Positions 1 through 7,531 of a stretch of 64,000 bases of DNA are shown here, one piece after another (within the stretch, counting starts at the first letter, position 1; each line of letters begins with the position of its first letter). The translations under genes were made by a program, and so were the position numbers. This DNA comes from Xanthobacter tagetidis (GTDB lineage Bacteria; Pseudomonadota; Alphaproteobacteria; Rhizobiales; Xanthobacteraceae), in the NCBI RefSeq assembly GCF_003667445.1, contig NZ_RCTF01000023.1:30121-94120 (forward strand), read 5' to 3'. The notes below the pieces were generated by a model. That model had not been told where the DNA came from and did no database searches. It saw only the letters and a list, made by a program, of their open reading frames with translations.

Positions 1-575
1 GGCGGAGCGATCATGACGATCAGCCCGCCATCCGGCACCGCGTCGAGCTTGGCCTTCAGCAGCTTGGTCTGCGGCCCCGCCTTCCAGGCGTGGGGCATGA
101 CCTCCTCCGCCGCCTTCGACCAGCCGGGCACGGAATCGTATTTGAGGTCGATGCCGGGCGCGAGCACGAGGCGGTCAAAAGGAAGGCGCGAGCCGTCCTC
201 CAGCACCACCTCCTTCTTGTCGCGGTCGATGGACTTCGCGGCCTGCCGCACCATCTTCACGCCCTGGCCCGCGAGCTTGTCGTAGCCGTGCTCCAGGCTC
301 TCGAACGAGCGGAAGCCGCCGAGATAGAGGTTCGAGTGGAAGCAGGTGACGAATTTCGGCGCCGGTTCCACCAAGGTTACGTCCACCGCGCCGCCGGAAT
401 CCTTGGCGACATAGCGCGCCACCGTGGCGCCGCCCGGTCCGCCGCCCACCACCACGAGCCGCGGCTTGGCCTGGCCGAGCACCGCCGGTGCCCCGAGCGT
501 CGTGGCGAGAGCGAGCGTGCCCGCGCCGGCGACGAAATGCCTGCGAGATAGCGTTGTCCGAGATAGCGTTGTCAT
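1..575 (-). CDS. soxF: SoxF, flavocytochrome c sulfide dehydrogenase flavoprotein (C-terminus cut by window edge)
   Basis: About 191 N-terminal residues are visible. They begin with a Tat signal (MTTLSRTTLSRRHF, then a hydrophobic stretch ending near GAPAVLGQA), followed by a dinucleotide-binding motif VVVGGGPGGATVARY. The segment FVTCFHSNLYLGG carries the cysteine expected to bind FAD covalently in the FCSD family. These enzymes oxidise sulfide in the periplasm and pass electrons to a c-type cytochrome; a monoheme cytochrome gene lies two genes upstream. It is the last visible gene of the leftward sox operon. The ATG at 573-575 is the only start that includes the whole Tat signal. A 15-nt tandem duplication doubles the TLSR part of the signal. 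The family call is firm; the in vivo substrate (sulfide or a Sox intermediate) is inferred. Confidence 0.9.
   Translation of the reverse strand, partial: MTTLSRTTLSRRHFVAGAGTLALATTLGAPAVLGQAKPRLVVVGGGPGGATVARYVAKDSGGAVDVTLVEPAPKFVTCFHSNLYLGGFRSFESLEHGYDKLAGQGVKMVRQAAKSIDRDKKEVVLEDGSRLPFDRLVLAPGIDLKYDSVPGWSKAAEEVMPHAWKAGPQTKLLKAKLDAVPDGGLIVMIAP
544..573. repeat. Perfect 15-nt tandem duplication in the soxF signal peptide
   Basis: CGAGATAGCGTTGTC occurs twice with no gap (544-558 and 559-573), directly after the soxF start codon in the coding sense. It stays in frame and duplicates five residues around the Tat twin-arginine motif, giving MTTLSRTTLSRR. It looks like a recent slippage event. Confidence 0.9.
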
Positions 576-601
576 GTCCCAGTCCTCCCAGTGCCGGCCT
601 G

Positions 602-1108
602 TCAGCCGATCTTGATGTAGGCGAAGCCCTTGTTCTGAAGCGCGCCGACGGTGGCGACGCCCGAGGGCACGAAGGCGATGTAGGGCGCCTTGCGCACCTT
701 CTCCTTGTCGAGCTTGAGGCGTTCGAAGGTGATGGAGCAGAGGTAGATCTTGAGCCCGTTCTTGGCGACGGCATCCACCTTCTCGAAGATGGAAGGCACC
801 ATCACCTCGTCCTTCCAGGTGGTGCCGTCGAGGTCTTCCAGGAAGAACTTCACGCCCTGCCCGTGCGCCACCACGGCGAGCTGGAGCGCGAACGGGTCCG
901 CGCCATAGGCCGAATAGTGGTTCGAGATGTTGGTGAGCATCTGCACGAAGCGCGGCGGGTCGCCGAAGTCGCAGTGATAGAGGCAGGCGTTGTCCGCCTC
1001 CTTCCTGATGTCGGCGAGCTTGAGGCTCTGCGCGGCGGAGGCGGCGACGGGCGCCGCGCCGGCCAGCGCGAGGGTGCCGAGAAAGGCCCGGCGGCCGAAG
1101 TTGAACAT
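602..1108 (-). CDS. DsrE-family protein with Tat signal, in the sox operon
   Basis: A protein of 168 residues starting MFNFGRRAFLGTLALAGAAPVAASA, a Tat-type leader, followed by a DsrE/F-like alpha/beta domain. Cysteines lie at NACLYHCDF and KIYLCSITF; in cytoplasmic DsrE-type proteins cysteines carry persulfides. The ATG at 1108 is chosen because GGAGGAGACG sits just before it; an upstream in-frame ATG at 1123 would place that ribosome site inside the gene. It lies between a monoheme cytochrome and soxF, so a role in periplasmic sulfur handling beside the Sox enzymes is plausible but unproven. Which cysteine is functional cannot be told from sequence. Confidence 0.8.
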   Translation of the reverse strand: MFNFGRRAFLGTLALAGAAPVAASAAQSLKLADIRKEADNACLYHCDFGDPPRFVQMLTNISNHYSAYGADPFALQLAVVAHGQGVKFFLEDLDGTTWKDEVMVPSIFEKVDAVAKNGLKIYLCSITFERLKLDKEKVRKAPYIAFVPSGVATVGALQNKGFAYIKIG

Positions 1109-1218
1109 CGTCTCCTCCTCCATACGGGCGCCTTATGCGGCACCTCGTTTCTGCGCGCCGGGGATGCCCCCGGCCGGCCGGCTTCCGCCGCCGCGCGAGG
1201 CGGCGGCGGGCGGGTCGT

Positions 1219-1581
1219 TCAGTGCCCGCTTGCGGGCTTCAGGCTGCCGAAATAGGCCGCGAGCGCGGCCATCTCTTCCTCGGACAGGGTGGCGGCGATG
1301 GTGCGCATCACCTCGTTGTCGCGCTCCTTCTTGCGGTAGGAATCGAGCACCGCCACGAACTGCTCCTCCGGCCAGGCGACGATGGCGGGCACGCCGGCGA
1401 CCGTCGCCCCGGAGGCCTGGTGGCAGGTGACGCATTGCGAGGCGAGATAGGCGCCGTATTCGCGATCGCCGGACGCGCTCGCGCCCGCGGGGCCGATGAG
1501 AAGCGGCGCCAGAAACGCCGAGAGGGCGGTGCGCGAACGCACCGCCCGGGCGAGGAGCGCCCGCGCTGGTCGCGGGTTCAC
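1219..1581 (-). CDS. Periplasmic monoheme c-type cytochrome (FccA/SoxE-like)
   Basis: A protein of 120 residues with a signal peptide (RTALSAFLAPLLIGPAGASA) and one heme c site, CVTCH, early in the mature part. A methionine at NEVMRTI is a candidate axial ligand, so this is a small class I cytochrome. It starts at a GTG (1579-1581) that overlaps the soxD stop as GTGA, which indicates translational coupling. Its position before soxF suggests it is the electron acceptor of the flavoprotein, as FccA is for FccB. Paracoccus SoxE is diheme, so I do not transfer that name. The GTG start is supported only by the overlap and the fit of the signal peptide. Confidence 0.75.
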   Translation of the reverse strand: MNPRPARALLARAVRSRTALSAFLAPLLIGPAGASASGDREYGAYLASQCVTCHQASGATVAGVPAIVAWPEEQFVAVLDSYRKKERDNEVMRTIAATLSEEEMAALAAYFGSLKPASGH

Positions 1582-2363
1582 TCCAGATTGCCCTTCTGCT
1601 CGCCGTCCGGCGTCACGTCGAGGATACGCGCGCGGCTGATCACCTTCACCTCCCCGGTGCAGTTCTTCATGCAGGGATTGGCATTCCAGAAGGCCTTCTC
1701 GGTGGTCTCCCGGTCGTCGTCGAAGAAGTTCGGCTGGTTCGGCAGCTTCACCTTCGCGAAGTTCTCCTTGGAGAGCACGAAGTCGTCCTTCACCACGTCG
1801 TTCAGGTTCAACAGGTAGGCGACGATGGCGTAGGTCTGGTCCGCGGTCAGCGACTGGCCGTTGCCGAACGGCATCGCCCGGTGGATGTAGTCGTAGGCGG
1901 TGGAGGCATCGGGCCAGAACGAGCCGATGGTCTTCTCCGGCCGCTCCGACTTCAGCGTCCCGGCGCCGCCGGCCAGCACCGGCCAGCGGCCGGCGCCCTC
2001 GCCGAACTCGCCGTGGCAGGCGGCGCACTGTTCGAGGAACACCTCCTCGCCCTCCTTCACCGAGCCCTTGCCTTCGGGAAGGCCCTGGCCGTCCGGACGC
2101 ACGTCGATGTCCCAGGCGGCGATCTCTTCCGCCAGCGCCGGCCGGCCGAGCGCGGCGACCTTCACCGCAGTCGCGGCGGCGGCGGGCGCGGCCGCGTTCA
2201 CCGCCTGCTGCGCCTTGCCCTTCTCGGCCTTGGCCTGGGCCTTCTTGCCCGCCTCGCCTTTCTGGGCGGCGGGGGCGAGCTCGGCGTGGGAGGGGAGCGC
2301 GGCGACGGCGAGCGCGCCGGCCATGACGATGGCGACGGCGAGCGCCTCAGCCGACTTCCACAT
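1578..2363 (-). CDS. soxD: SoxD, c-type cytochrome subunit of sulfane dehydrogenase SoxCD
   Basis: A protein of 261 residues with a signal peptide (cleavage after ALPSHA), an Ala/Lys-rich linker (about residues 30-65), then a cytochrome c domain with CAACH and a probable Met ligand in AMPFGNGQ. It passes electrons from the molybdenum subunit SoxC to the cytochrome c pool while SoxY-bound sulfane sulfur is oxidised. Only one CxxCH is present, whereas Paracoccus SoxD is diheme; a CMKNC near the C-terminus is not a heme motif. It overlaps the soxC stop by 17 nt. Identification rests on the heme domain and its place after soxC. Confidence 0.88.
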   Translation of the reverse strand: MWKSAEALAVAIVMAGALAVAALPSHAELAPAAQKGEAGKKAQAKAEKGKAQQAVNAAAPAAAATAVKVAALGRPALAEEIAAWDIDVRPDGQGLPEGKGSVKEGEEVFLEQCAACHGEFGEGAGRWPVLAGGAGTLKSERPEKTIGSFWPDASTAYDYIHRAMPFGNGQSLTADQTYAIVAYLLNLNDVVKDDFVLSKENFAKVKLPNQPNFFDDDRETTEKAFWNANPCMKNCTGEVKVISRARILDVTPDGEQKGNLE

Positions 2364-3660
2364 TTTCCGTCTCCCCGTTGCCGTGCACCAGCCAGGTCTG
2401 GATGCCGTTGTTGTGGTAGATCGAGTTCTCGCCGCGCACCTTGCGCAGCTCGGCCTTGGAGGGCTGCACGTAGCCGGTCTCGTCCATGGCGCGGGACTGC
2501 ACCAAGAGTTCGCGGCCGTCCCAGTCGAAGTCGAGATAGAAGCGCGTCATGGCCATGGGCATGGCCGGGCCCTCGATGCGCGCGGTGGTCCAGTTCCGCC
2601 CGCCGTCGAGCGAGACGTCGACGCGCTTGATGGTGCCGCGGCCGGACCAGGCGATGCCGGACAGGACGTTCGGCCCCTTGTGCTTGAGCGGCGCCTGCGG
2701 GCTCGGGCTCGTCACCACGGACTTCGCGTCCATGATGAAGGTGTAGCGGCGCGAGCGTCCGTCCGCGAGCAGGTCGGTATACTTGGCGGTCTCCTCGCGC
2801 TGCGCCCAGGGCTGGTCGCCCACCTCGAGGCGGCGCAGCCACTTCACCCACATGTTGCCTTCCCAGCCCGGCACCACGAGGCGCACCGGATAGCCCTGCT
2901 CGGGCCGCAGCGCCTCGCCGTTCATGGCGAAGGCCACGAGACAGTCGTCGAGCGCCTTGTGCAGCGGGATCGAGCGCGTCATCACCGAGGCGTCGGCGCC
3001 CTCCGCGAGCACCCACTTGGCGGAGGTCTTCACCCCCGCCGCGTCGAGGAACGCGCGCAGCGGAACGCCGGTATAGAACACGTTGTGGATCATGCCGTGG
3101 GTGAACTGGCAGCCGTTGAGCTGGGCGCCGCGCCACTCCATGCCGGAATTGGCGGCGCACTCCAGGAAGTAGGCGCGGTTCACCCGGCCGGGCATGCGCT
3201 TGATGTCGTCGAGCGTGAACACCAGCGGCTTGTCCACGAGGCCGTGGATCATGAAGCGGTACTTGTCCGGATCGATCTCCGCCTCGCCGCCATGGTGCCG
3301 CACGAAGCACAGGCCATTGGGCGTGATGACGCCGTCGAGCGCGTACAGCGGGGTGAAGCTCACCGAGCTTTCGCGGCTCGCGGTGAGCCATTCCACCTCG
3401 CGCCGCACCACGTCCTTCTCGAACTTCGAGGGCACGCCATAGGGATTGTTGTTGACCCCCACGCCGAGCGTCTTCGTCCAGTCGGGGACGGGCACGATGT
3501 TGGGGTCGGGCGCCGCGGCCCGCGCCGCGACCGCGGACAGCGGGGCGGCTGCCGCGACGCCGGCGCCGATGCCGGCGGCGGAGAGGAAGCGGCGGCGGCT
3601 TAGGGATGCAGTCCCCGCCTCGCCGCCTCGCCCCTTTCCGGGCTCATGGATCTGGGACAT
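2347..3660 (-). CDS. soxC: SoxC, molybdopterin sulfane dehydrogenase subunit
   Basis: A protein of 437 residues of the sulfite oxidase family. A Tat signal (SLSRRRFLSAAGIGAGVAAAA) precedes the molybdopterin domain, where YFLECAANSG holds the cysteine that ligates Mo. A C-terminal dimerisation domain includes the ISGIAWSGRGTIKRV-type strand (here LSGIAWSGRG). With SoxD it oxidises the sulfane sulfur on SoxY and yields six electrons per thiosulfate. The start at 3660 follows a strong GGAGGACGCC ribosome site; upstream in-frame starts near 3708 lie inside the duplicated leader and are unlikely. It probably heads its own unit because a terminator separates it from soxB. Confidence 0.93.
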   Translation of the reverse strand: MSQIHEPGKGRGGEAGTASLSRRRFLSAAGIGAGVAAAAPLSAVAARAAAPDPNIVPVPDWTKTLGVGVNNNPYGVPSKFEKDVVRREVEWLTASRESSVSFTPLYALDGVITPNGLCFVRHHGGEAEIDPDKYRFMIHGLVDKPLVFTLDDIKRMPGRVNRAYFLECAANSGMEWRGAQLNGCQFTHGMIHNVFYTGVPLRAFLDAAGVKTSAKWVLAEGADASVMTRSIPLHKALDDCLVAFAMNGEALRPEQGYPVRLVVPGWEGNMWVKWLRRLEVGDQPWAQREETAKYTDLLADGRSRRYTFIMDAKSVVTSPSPQAPLKHKGPNVLSGIAWSGRGTIKRVDVSLDGGRNWTTARIEGPAMPMAMTRFYLDFDWDGRELLVQSRAMDETGYVQPSKAELRKVRGENSIYHNNGIQTWLVHGNGETENVEVG

Positions 3661-3670
3661 GGCGTCCTCC

Positions 3671-3709
3671 CTCAGATATTCTTGCCTCAGATATTCTTGC
3701 ATTCGCAAG
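3671..3709. promoter_or_regulatory. soxC leader: 15-nt tandem duplication plus inverted repeat
   Basis: CTCAGATATTCTTGC occurs twice head to tail (3671-3685, 3686-3700). The second copy runs into the inverted repeat CTTGC-ATTC-GCAAG (3696-3709). The site is 10-50 nt upstream of the soxC start and downstream of the soxB terminator, so it is well placed as an operator for a sox regulator such as the ArsR-family SoxR. No regulator gene is visible in the window, and binding is inferred. Confidence 0.45.
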
Positions 3710-3725
3710 TTTGCATATGTCGATC

Positions 3726-3749
3726 AAAAAAAGGGGCCGGCAGCCGGCC
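3726..3749 (-). terminator. Intrinsic terminator after soxB
   Basis: Read on the minus strand, GGCCGG-CTG-CCGGCC (3735-3749) directly follows the soxB stop and is followed by CC and seven T (3726-3732). It should end or attenuate the soxYZB transcript before soxC. Confidence 0.7.
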
Positions 3750-5444
3750 TCACGCGCCGCTCACCTTCACCGACGCATTGGGCTTGATGTCGATGGTCTT
3801 CTTGGCGGTGACGTAGCGCTCGACGATCTCCCAGATCGGCGGGCCCTCCACGTTCTGGTTCACGCTCGCCCAGCCGGCGACGGTGTAGGACCGGTCGGCC
3901 TCCAGCGCCTTCCCGGTCTTCAGGAACACCATGTCGGAGATGCGCGATCCGATCTCCTTGCCGACATCGATGGAATAGCCGACGCCGCCGACGCGGACCA
4001 TGTCGCCGCCGCCCTGGAAGTAGGGATCTGGGTGGAAGATGTTGTCCGCCACGTCCTCCAGCACGTCCTTCAACTGCTTGCCCGTCATGGTCATGCGGTA
4101 GCAGGCGGGATAGGTGATGGCGGTGGCGTTGGCGACCTGCTCGAAGGTGATGGGATCGCCCGGCAAAAGGCTCGCGCCCCAGCGGAAGCCGGGTGAGAGC
4201 GCGATCTCCGCGTCCCGCTCGGCCATCATGGCGTCGCAGATCATGTCGTCGAGCGTGCCGTTGAAGTTGCCGCGGCGGTAGAGCAGGCTGCCCGCCTGCC
4301 CCAGCACCCGGTCGATATCCTTGGCATAGGGCGCGCGGATGTCGGCGACCAGCTTCGCCATCTCCGGATCGGGTGCGATCACATCCGAGAACACCGGGAT
4401 GAGCTGGAAGCGGAAGCCCGCGACCTTCCTGTCCTTCACGTCGAGATCAAGGCGCGAGAGGAACTTGCCGTGGGAGCCGGAGGCCACCAGCAGCGTCTGG
4501 CCCACCTGCACCACCGCCGGCATGGCGTCGTGGGTGTGGGCGGTGAAGACCACGTCGATGCCCTTCACGCGGGACGCCATCTTGCGGTCCACGTCGAAGC
4601 CGTTGTGGGACAGCAGCACCACCACGTCGGCGCCGTCGGCGCGGGCGGCGTCCACCTGCTTCTGCATCTCGTCTTCGCGGATGCCGAACTCCCAGTCCGG
4701 GATCATCCAGCGCGGGTTGGAGATCGGCGTGCGCGGGAACGCCTGGCCGATCACCGCCACCTTGGCGCCGCCCTTCTCGAAGGTCTTGCGCGCCTCGAAC
4801 ACCGGCTCCTGCCACTCCACCGAGCGCACGTTCTGCGCCAGGAAGGCGAACGGCGCCTTGTCCTTGATCTCGGCGACCCGGTCGGCGCCGTAGGTGAACT
4901 CCCAGTGGCCGACCATGGCGTCGGTCTTGAGGGCGGAGAACACCTTCACCATGTCCTCGCCCTTGGTCTTGAGCGAGGTCCACGAACCCTGCAGGCCGTC
5001 GCCGCCGTCGAGCAGCAGCACCTTGTCGTCGCCCCGCTCGGCGCGGATCGCCTTGATGAGCGTCGCCATGCGGTCCATGCCGCCCATGCGGCCGTACGTC
5101 TTGGCGAGGTTCTGGAAGTCGAGGCTGGTCATCGCATAGGCGTCGCGGCCGCCAACGGGGACCTTGAAGACGTCGAGGAACGCCTGGTCGGTCAGGTGGG
5201 GCGGCACGCCGCGCGCCTCGCCCACGCCGAGATTGACCGAGGGCTCGCGGAAATAGATCGGCACGAGTTGGGCGTGGATGTCGGTGATGTGGAGCAGAGT
5301 CACCGTTCCGGACGCGCCGAACTTCAGCAGGTCGCCCTGGGACAGAGTCTGCCCGCGCGCCGCCTGGGCGAGCGCGCCCGGCTGGCCGGCGAAGAGCCCT
5401 GCGAGCGCCGTGCCGGCGATGAGGAAGTCGCGCCTGGAGATCAT
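3750..5444 (-). CDS. soxB: SoxB, thiosulfohydrolase
   Basis: A protein of 564 residues related to 5'-nucleotidases. It has a Tat signal (ISRRDFLIAGTALAGLFAG), a dimetal phosphoesterase domain with LHITDIHAQL, DGGDGLQGS, the SoxB-typical GHWEFTYG in place of nucleotidase GNHEFD, and LLSHNG and TAHTHD, followed by a C-terminal 5'-nucleotidase domain. It hydrolyses the terminal sulfonate from SoxY-bound thiosulfate as sulfate. The ATG at 5444 follows AGGACGCAC and begins the Tat signal; a longer open frame to 5525 adds only an arginine-rich stretch. It is the third gene of soxYZB, about 157 nt after soxZ. Confidence 0.95.
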   Translation of the reverse strand: MISRRDFLIAGTALAGLFAGQPGALAQAARGQTLSQGDLLKFGASGTVTLLHITDIHAQLVPIYFREPSVNLGVGEARGVPPHLTDQAFLDVFKVPVGGRDAYAMTSLDFQNLAKTYGRMGGMDRMATLIKAIRAERGDDKVLLLDGGDGLQGSWTSLKTKGEDMVKVFSALKTDAMVGHWEFTYGADRVAEIKDKAPFAFLAQNVRSVEWQEPVFEARKTFEKGGAKVAVIGQAFPRTPISNPRWMIPDWEFGIREDEMQKQVDAARADGADVVVLLSHNGFDVDRKMASRVKGIDVVFTAHTHDAMPAVVQVGQTLLVASGSHGKFLSRLDLDVKDRKVAGFRFQLIPVFSDVIAPDPEMAKLVADIRAPYAKDIDRVLGQAGSLLYRRGNFNGTLDDMICDAMMAERDAEIALSPGFRWGASLLPGDPITFEQVANATAITYPACYRMTMTGKQLKDVLEDVADNIFHPDPYFQGGGDMVRVGGVGYSIDVGKEIGSRISDMVFLKTGKALEADRSYTVAGWASVNQNVEGPPIWEIVERYVTAKKTIDIKPNASVKVSGA

Positions 5445-5601
5445 GTGCGTCCTGCGTTCAAAAGGGTGCGTTCGAAGCGGCGAGACCGCAAGCCGAGGGC
5501 GCGCCGCGCACGCTCTCCCGTTCACGCCCTAAGGCGTGCTGCGGGCGCGCGCCCGTCCCTTTGGGGGACGGGCCGCGGCTGGCGTCGCGGGTCGGCCGGC
5601 C

Positions 5602-5931
5602 TCAGCCGACGGTAAGCTTGGCGGTCGCCTTCTGCTCGGAGCCGCCGTCGTCCTTCCAGCTGAAGGTGAACTCGCCGCTCTCGGTCGCCTTGAAGAAGAA
5701 CGACTGGAACGGGTTCGCCGAGATCGCCGGAAACCAGTCCGCCTTGAAGAACGGCTTGCCGTTGAACGCCGCCTCGAAGGTGCTGATGATGTCGCGCGGC
5801 ACGGTCTTGCCCGCCGAATCCTTGCGCTGGCCGCTCTCCATCTCGTGGGAGATGAGGGTCTTGATCTCGATGATCTCGCCGGCCTTGGCCTGGGCGGGCA
5901 CGCGCACGCGGGGCTTGGAGGTGATGGCCAT
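5602..5931 (-). CDS. soxZ: SoxZ, sulfur carrier complex subunit
   Basis: A protein of 109 residues with the immunoglobulin-like SoxZ fold, including RVRVPAQAKAGEIIEIKTLISHEMESGQR near the N-terminus in shortened form and NPFQSFFFKATESGEFTFSW near the C-terminus. It has no signal peptide, as is usual for SoxZ, which is exported with Tat-borne SoxY. SoxYZ carries pathway intermediates on the SoxY cysteine. It lies 42 nt after soxY and is co-transcribed with it. Confidence 0.95.
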   Translation of the reverse strand: MAITSKPRVRVPAQAKAGEIIEIKTLISHEMESGQRKDSAGKTVPRDIISTFEAAFNGKPFFKADWFPAISANPFQSFFFKATESGEFTFSWKDDGGSEQKATAKLTVG

Positions 5932-5973
5932 GGTGCGTTTCCTTCCTTGAGTTTCGTTGCCGGTCGCCGCGCG

Positions 5974-6435
5974 TCAGCCGCCGCAGCCGCCGATGGTCAC
6001 CTTCACCTGCGCCTTGGCGCTGTAGAGCTTGCCGTCCGACATCTCGGCCACCGCGATCACGTTCTGCGTCTGGGCGAGGCGCATGCGGGTGGAGGCGGAG
6101 GCGCGGCCGGAGGCCGGCGTGAAGTGATAGGTGACGACCTGGGGCAGCGGGTTGCCGTCGGCGAAGACGTGGACCGCCTTCACGTAGTCGGCGTCCGTCA
6201 TCGGGCTGTCGACCTCAAGGTTGAGCGGCACGACGAGGCCGTTCTCGGCGATCTCGGGCAGGTCGAGCTTCACCTTGCCCTCGGCCATGGACTTGCCGCC
6301 GAACAGCTTCTTCAGTTCGTCCGCGACCTGCGCCTCGGTCGCCAGCGCAAGGTTGGGCGCGAGCGCCGCCGCGAAGGCGCCGGCCGCCAACTGGAGCGCC
6401 TGCCGACGGGTGGGCGCAAAAGCCTTGAACGTCAT
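5974..6435 (-). CDS. soxY: SoxY, covalent sulfur carrier
   Basis: A protein of 153 residues with a Tat signal (APTRRQALQLAAGAFAAALA) and the diagnostic C-terminal swinging arm VTIGGCGG; Cys151 carries the thiosulfate-derived adduct. The ATG at 6435 follows a GAGGAAACGG ribosome site; the longer frame to 6705 runs into the divergent promoter region and is rejected. It is first in the leftward sox unit and divergent from soxAX. Confidence 0.95.
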   Translation of the reverse strand: MTFKAFAPTRRQALQLAAGAFAAALAPNLALATEAQVADELKKLFGGKSMAEGKVKLDLPEIAENGLVVPLNLEVDSPMTDADYVKAVHVFADGNPLPQVVTYHFTPASGRASASTRMRLAQTQNVIAVAEMSDGKLYSAKAQVKVTIGGCGG

Positions 6436-6686
6436 CCGTTTCCTCCTCGGTGCCGCGGCGCCACGGGCGCCCTGCAATTCCTGATTTTTATCGGCGGCCC
6501 TGGCGGCCTTTTGGAACGGCGGTTCGCCGATCAATTTCACATATTGTGATATCGATTTTTTTGAATGTAAAGTAGCTCCATCGGCGCCGCGCTTCGGCAA
6601 GGAGCGCGGACGACCGATGCGAGGAACGGCCAGGACTCCACCAAAGAGAGCCCGGCGCCGCGAGACGCCAACTGTCGGGAGGAACC
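6436..6686. promoter_or_regulatory. Divergent soxY/soxA promoter region with palindrome
   Basis: This 251-nt region separates the two sox transcription directions. An AT-rich island at about 6531-6575, unusual in this GC-rich sequence, contains the palindrome TCACA-TAT-TGTGA (6537-6549) next to a T-run and GAATGTAAAG. It is the best candidate site for sox promoters and operator. I cannot place -35 and -10 boxes with confidence. Confidence 0.5.
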
Positions 6687-7517
6687 ATGCGACGCAAAGC
6701 CACAACCCTCACATGCCTATGCGCGCTCGCCTTCGTCCTCGGCGCGCCGCTGGTCGCGGCCGCCCAGGAGGATGCCAGCGAAAAGGAGATCGAGCGCTAC
6801 CGCGCCATGATCAACGACCCCATGGCCAATCCGGGCTACCTTGCGGTGGATCGGGGCGAGGAACTGTGGTCGGCCAAGCGCGGCACCAAGAACGTGTCGC
6901 TGGAGACCTGCGATCTCGGCGTCGGCCCCGGCAAGATCGAGGGCGCGTTCGTGCAGATGCCGCGCTACTTCAAGGATGCCGACCAGGTGATGGACCTGGA
7001 GCAGCGCCTCCTGTGGTGCATGGAGACCATCCAGGGCCTCGACACCAAGCCACTCAAGGCGCGGCCCTTCTCCGGCCCCGGCCGCGGCTCGGACATGGAG
7101 GACCTCGTCGCCTTCATCGCCAACAAGTCGAACGGCATGAAGATCAACGTCGTGCTCGACGACCCGAAGGAGAAGGAGGCCTATGCCATCGGCGAGGCGC
7201 TGTTCTTCCGCCGCTCGTCGATCAACGACTTCTCGTGCCAGACCTGCCACGCCGAGCCCGGCAAGCGCATCCGCCTCCAGGGCCTGCCGCAGCTCGACAA
7301 GCCCGGCAAGGACGCGCAGGCGACCATGAGCTCCTGGCCCACCTACCGCGTCTCCCAGAGCGCGCTGCGCACCATGCAGCACCGCCTGTGGGACTGCTAC
7401 CGCCAGATGCGCATGCCGGCGCCGGACTACGGCTCGGAAGCGGTCACCGCGCTGGCGCTGTTCCTGAACAAACAAGCCAACGGGGCCGAGCTCAACGTGC
7501 CCTCGATCAAGCGCTGA
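6687..7517 (+). CDS. soxA: SoxA, monoheme-type L-cysteine S-thiosulfotransferase subunit
   Basis: A protein of 276 residues with a signal peptide (cleavage near PLVAAAQ). The second heme site CQTCH (Cys184, Cys187, His188) is present. Where diheme SoxA has its first heme, only Cys75 and Cys111 remain, a likely disulfide. Cys237 in WDCYRQMRMP is the active-site cysteine and heme ligand. With SoxX it attaches thiosulfate to SoxY. The start follows GGGAGGAACC. soxX begins 14 nt after its stop. Confidence 0.95.
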   Translation: MRRKATTLTCLCALAFVLGAPLVAAAQEDASEKEIERYRAMINDPMANPGYLAVDRGEELWSAKRGTKNVSLETCDLGVGPGKIEGAFVQMPRYFKDADQVMDLEQRLLWCMETIQGLDTKPLKARPFSGPGRGSDMEDLVAFIANKSNGMKINVVLDDPKEKEAYAIGEALFFRRSSINDFSCQTCHAEPGKRIRLQGLPQLDKPGKDAQATMSSWPTYRVSQSALRTMQHRLWDCYRQMRMPAPDYGSEAVTALALFLNKQANGAELNVPSIKR

Positions 7518-7531
7518 GGCGGGAGGAAACC

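Noticed and set aside
175..774. Minus-strand frame covering soxF
   Set aside because: Wrong frame: it crosses the soxF-dsrE gap. The real soxF frame runs from 575 to the window edge and shows FAD-binding and Tat motifs.
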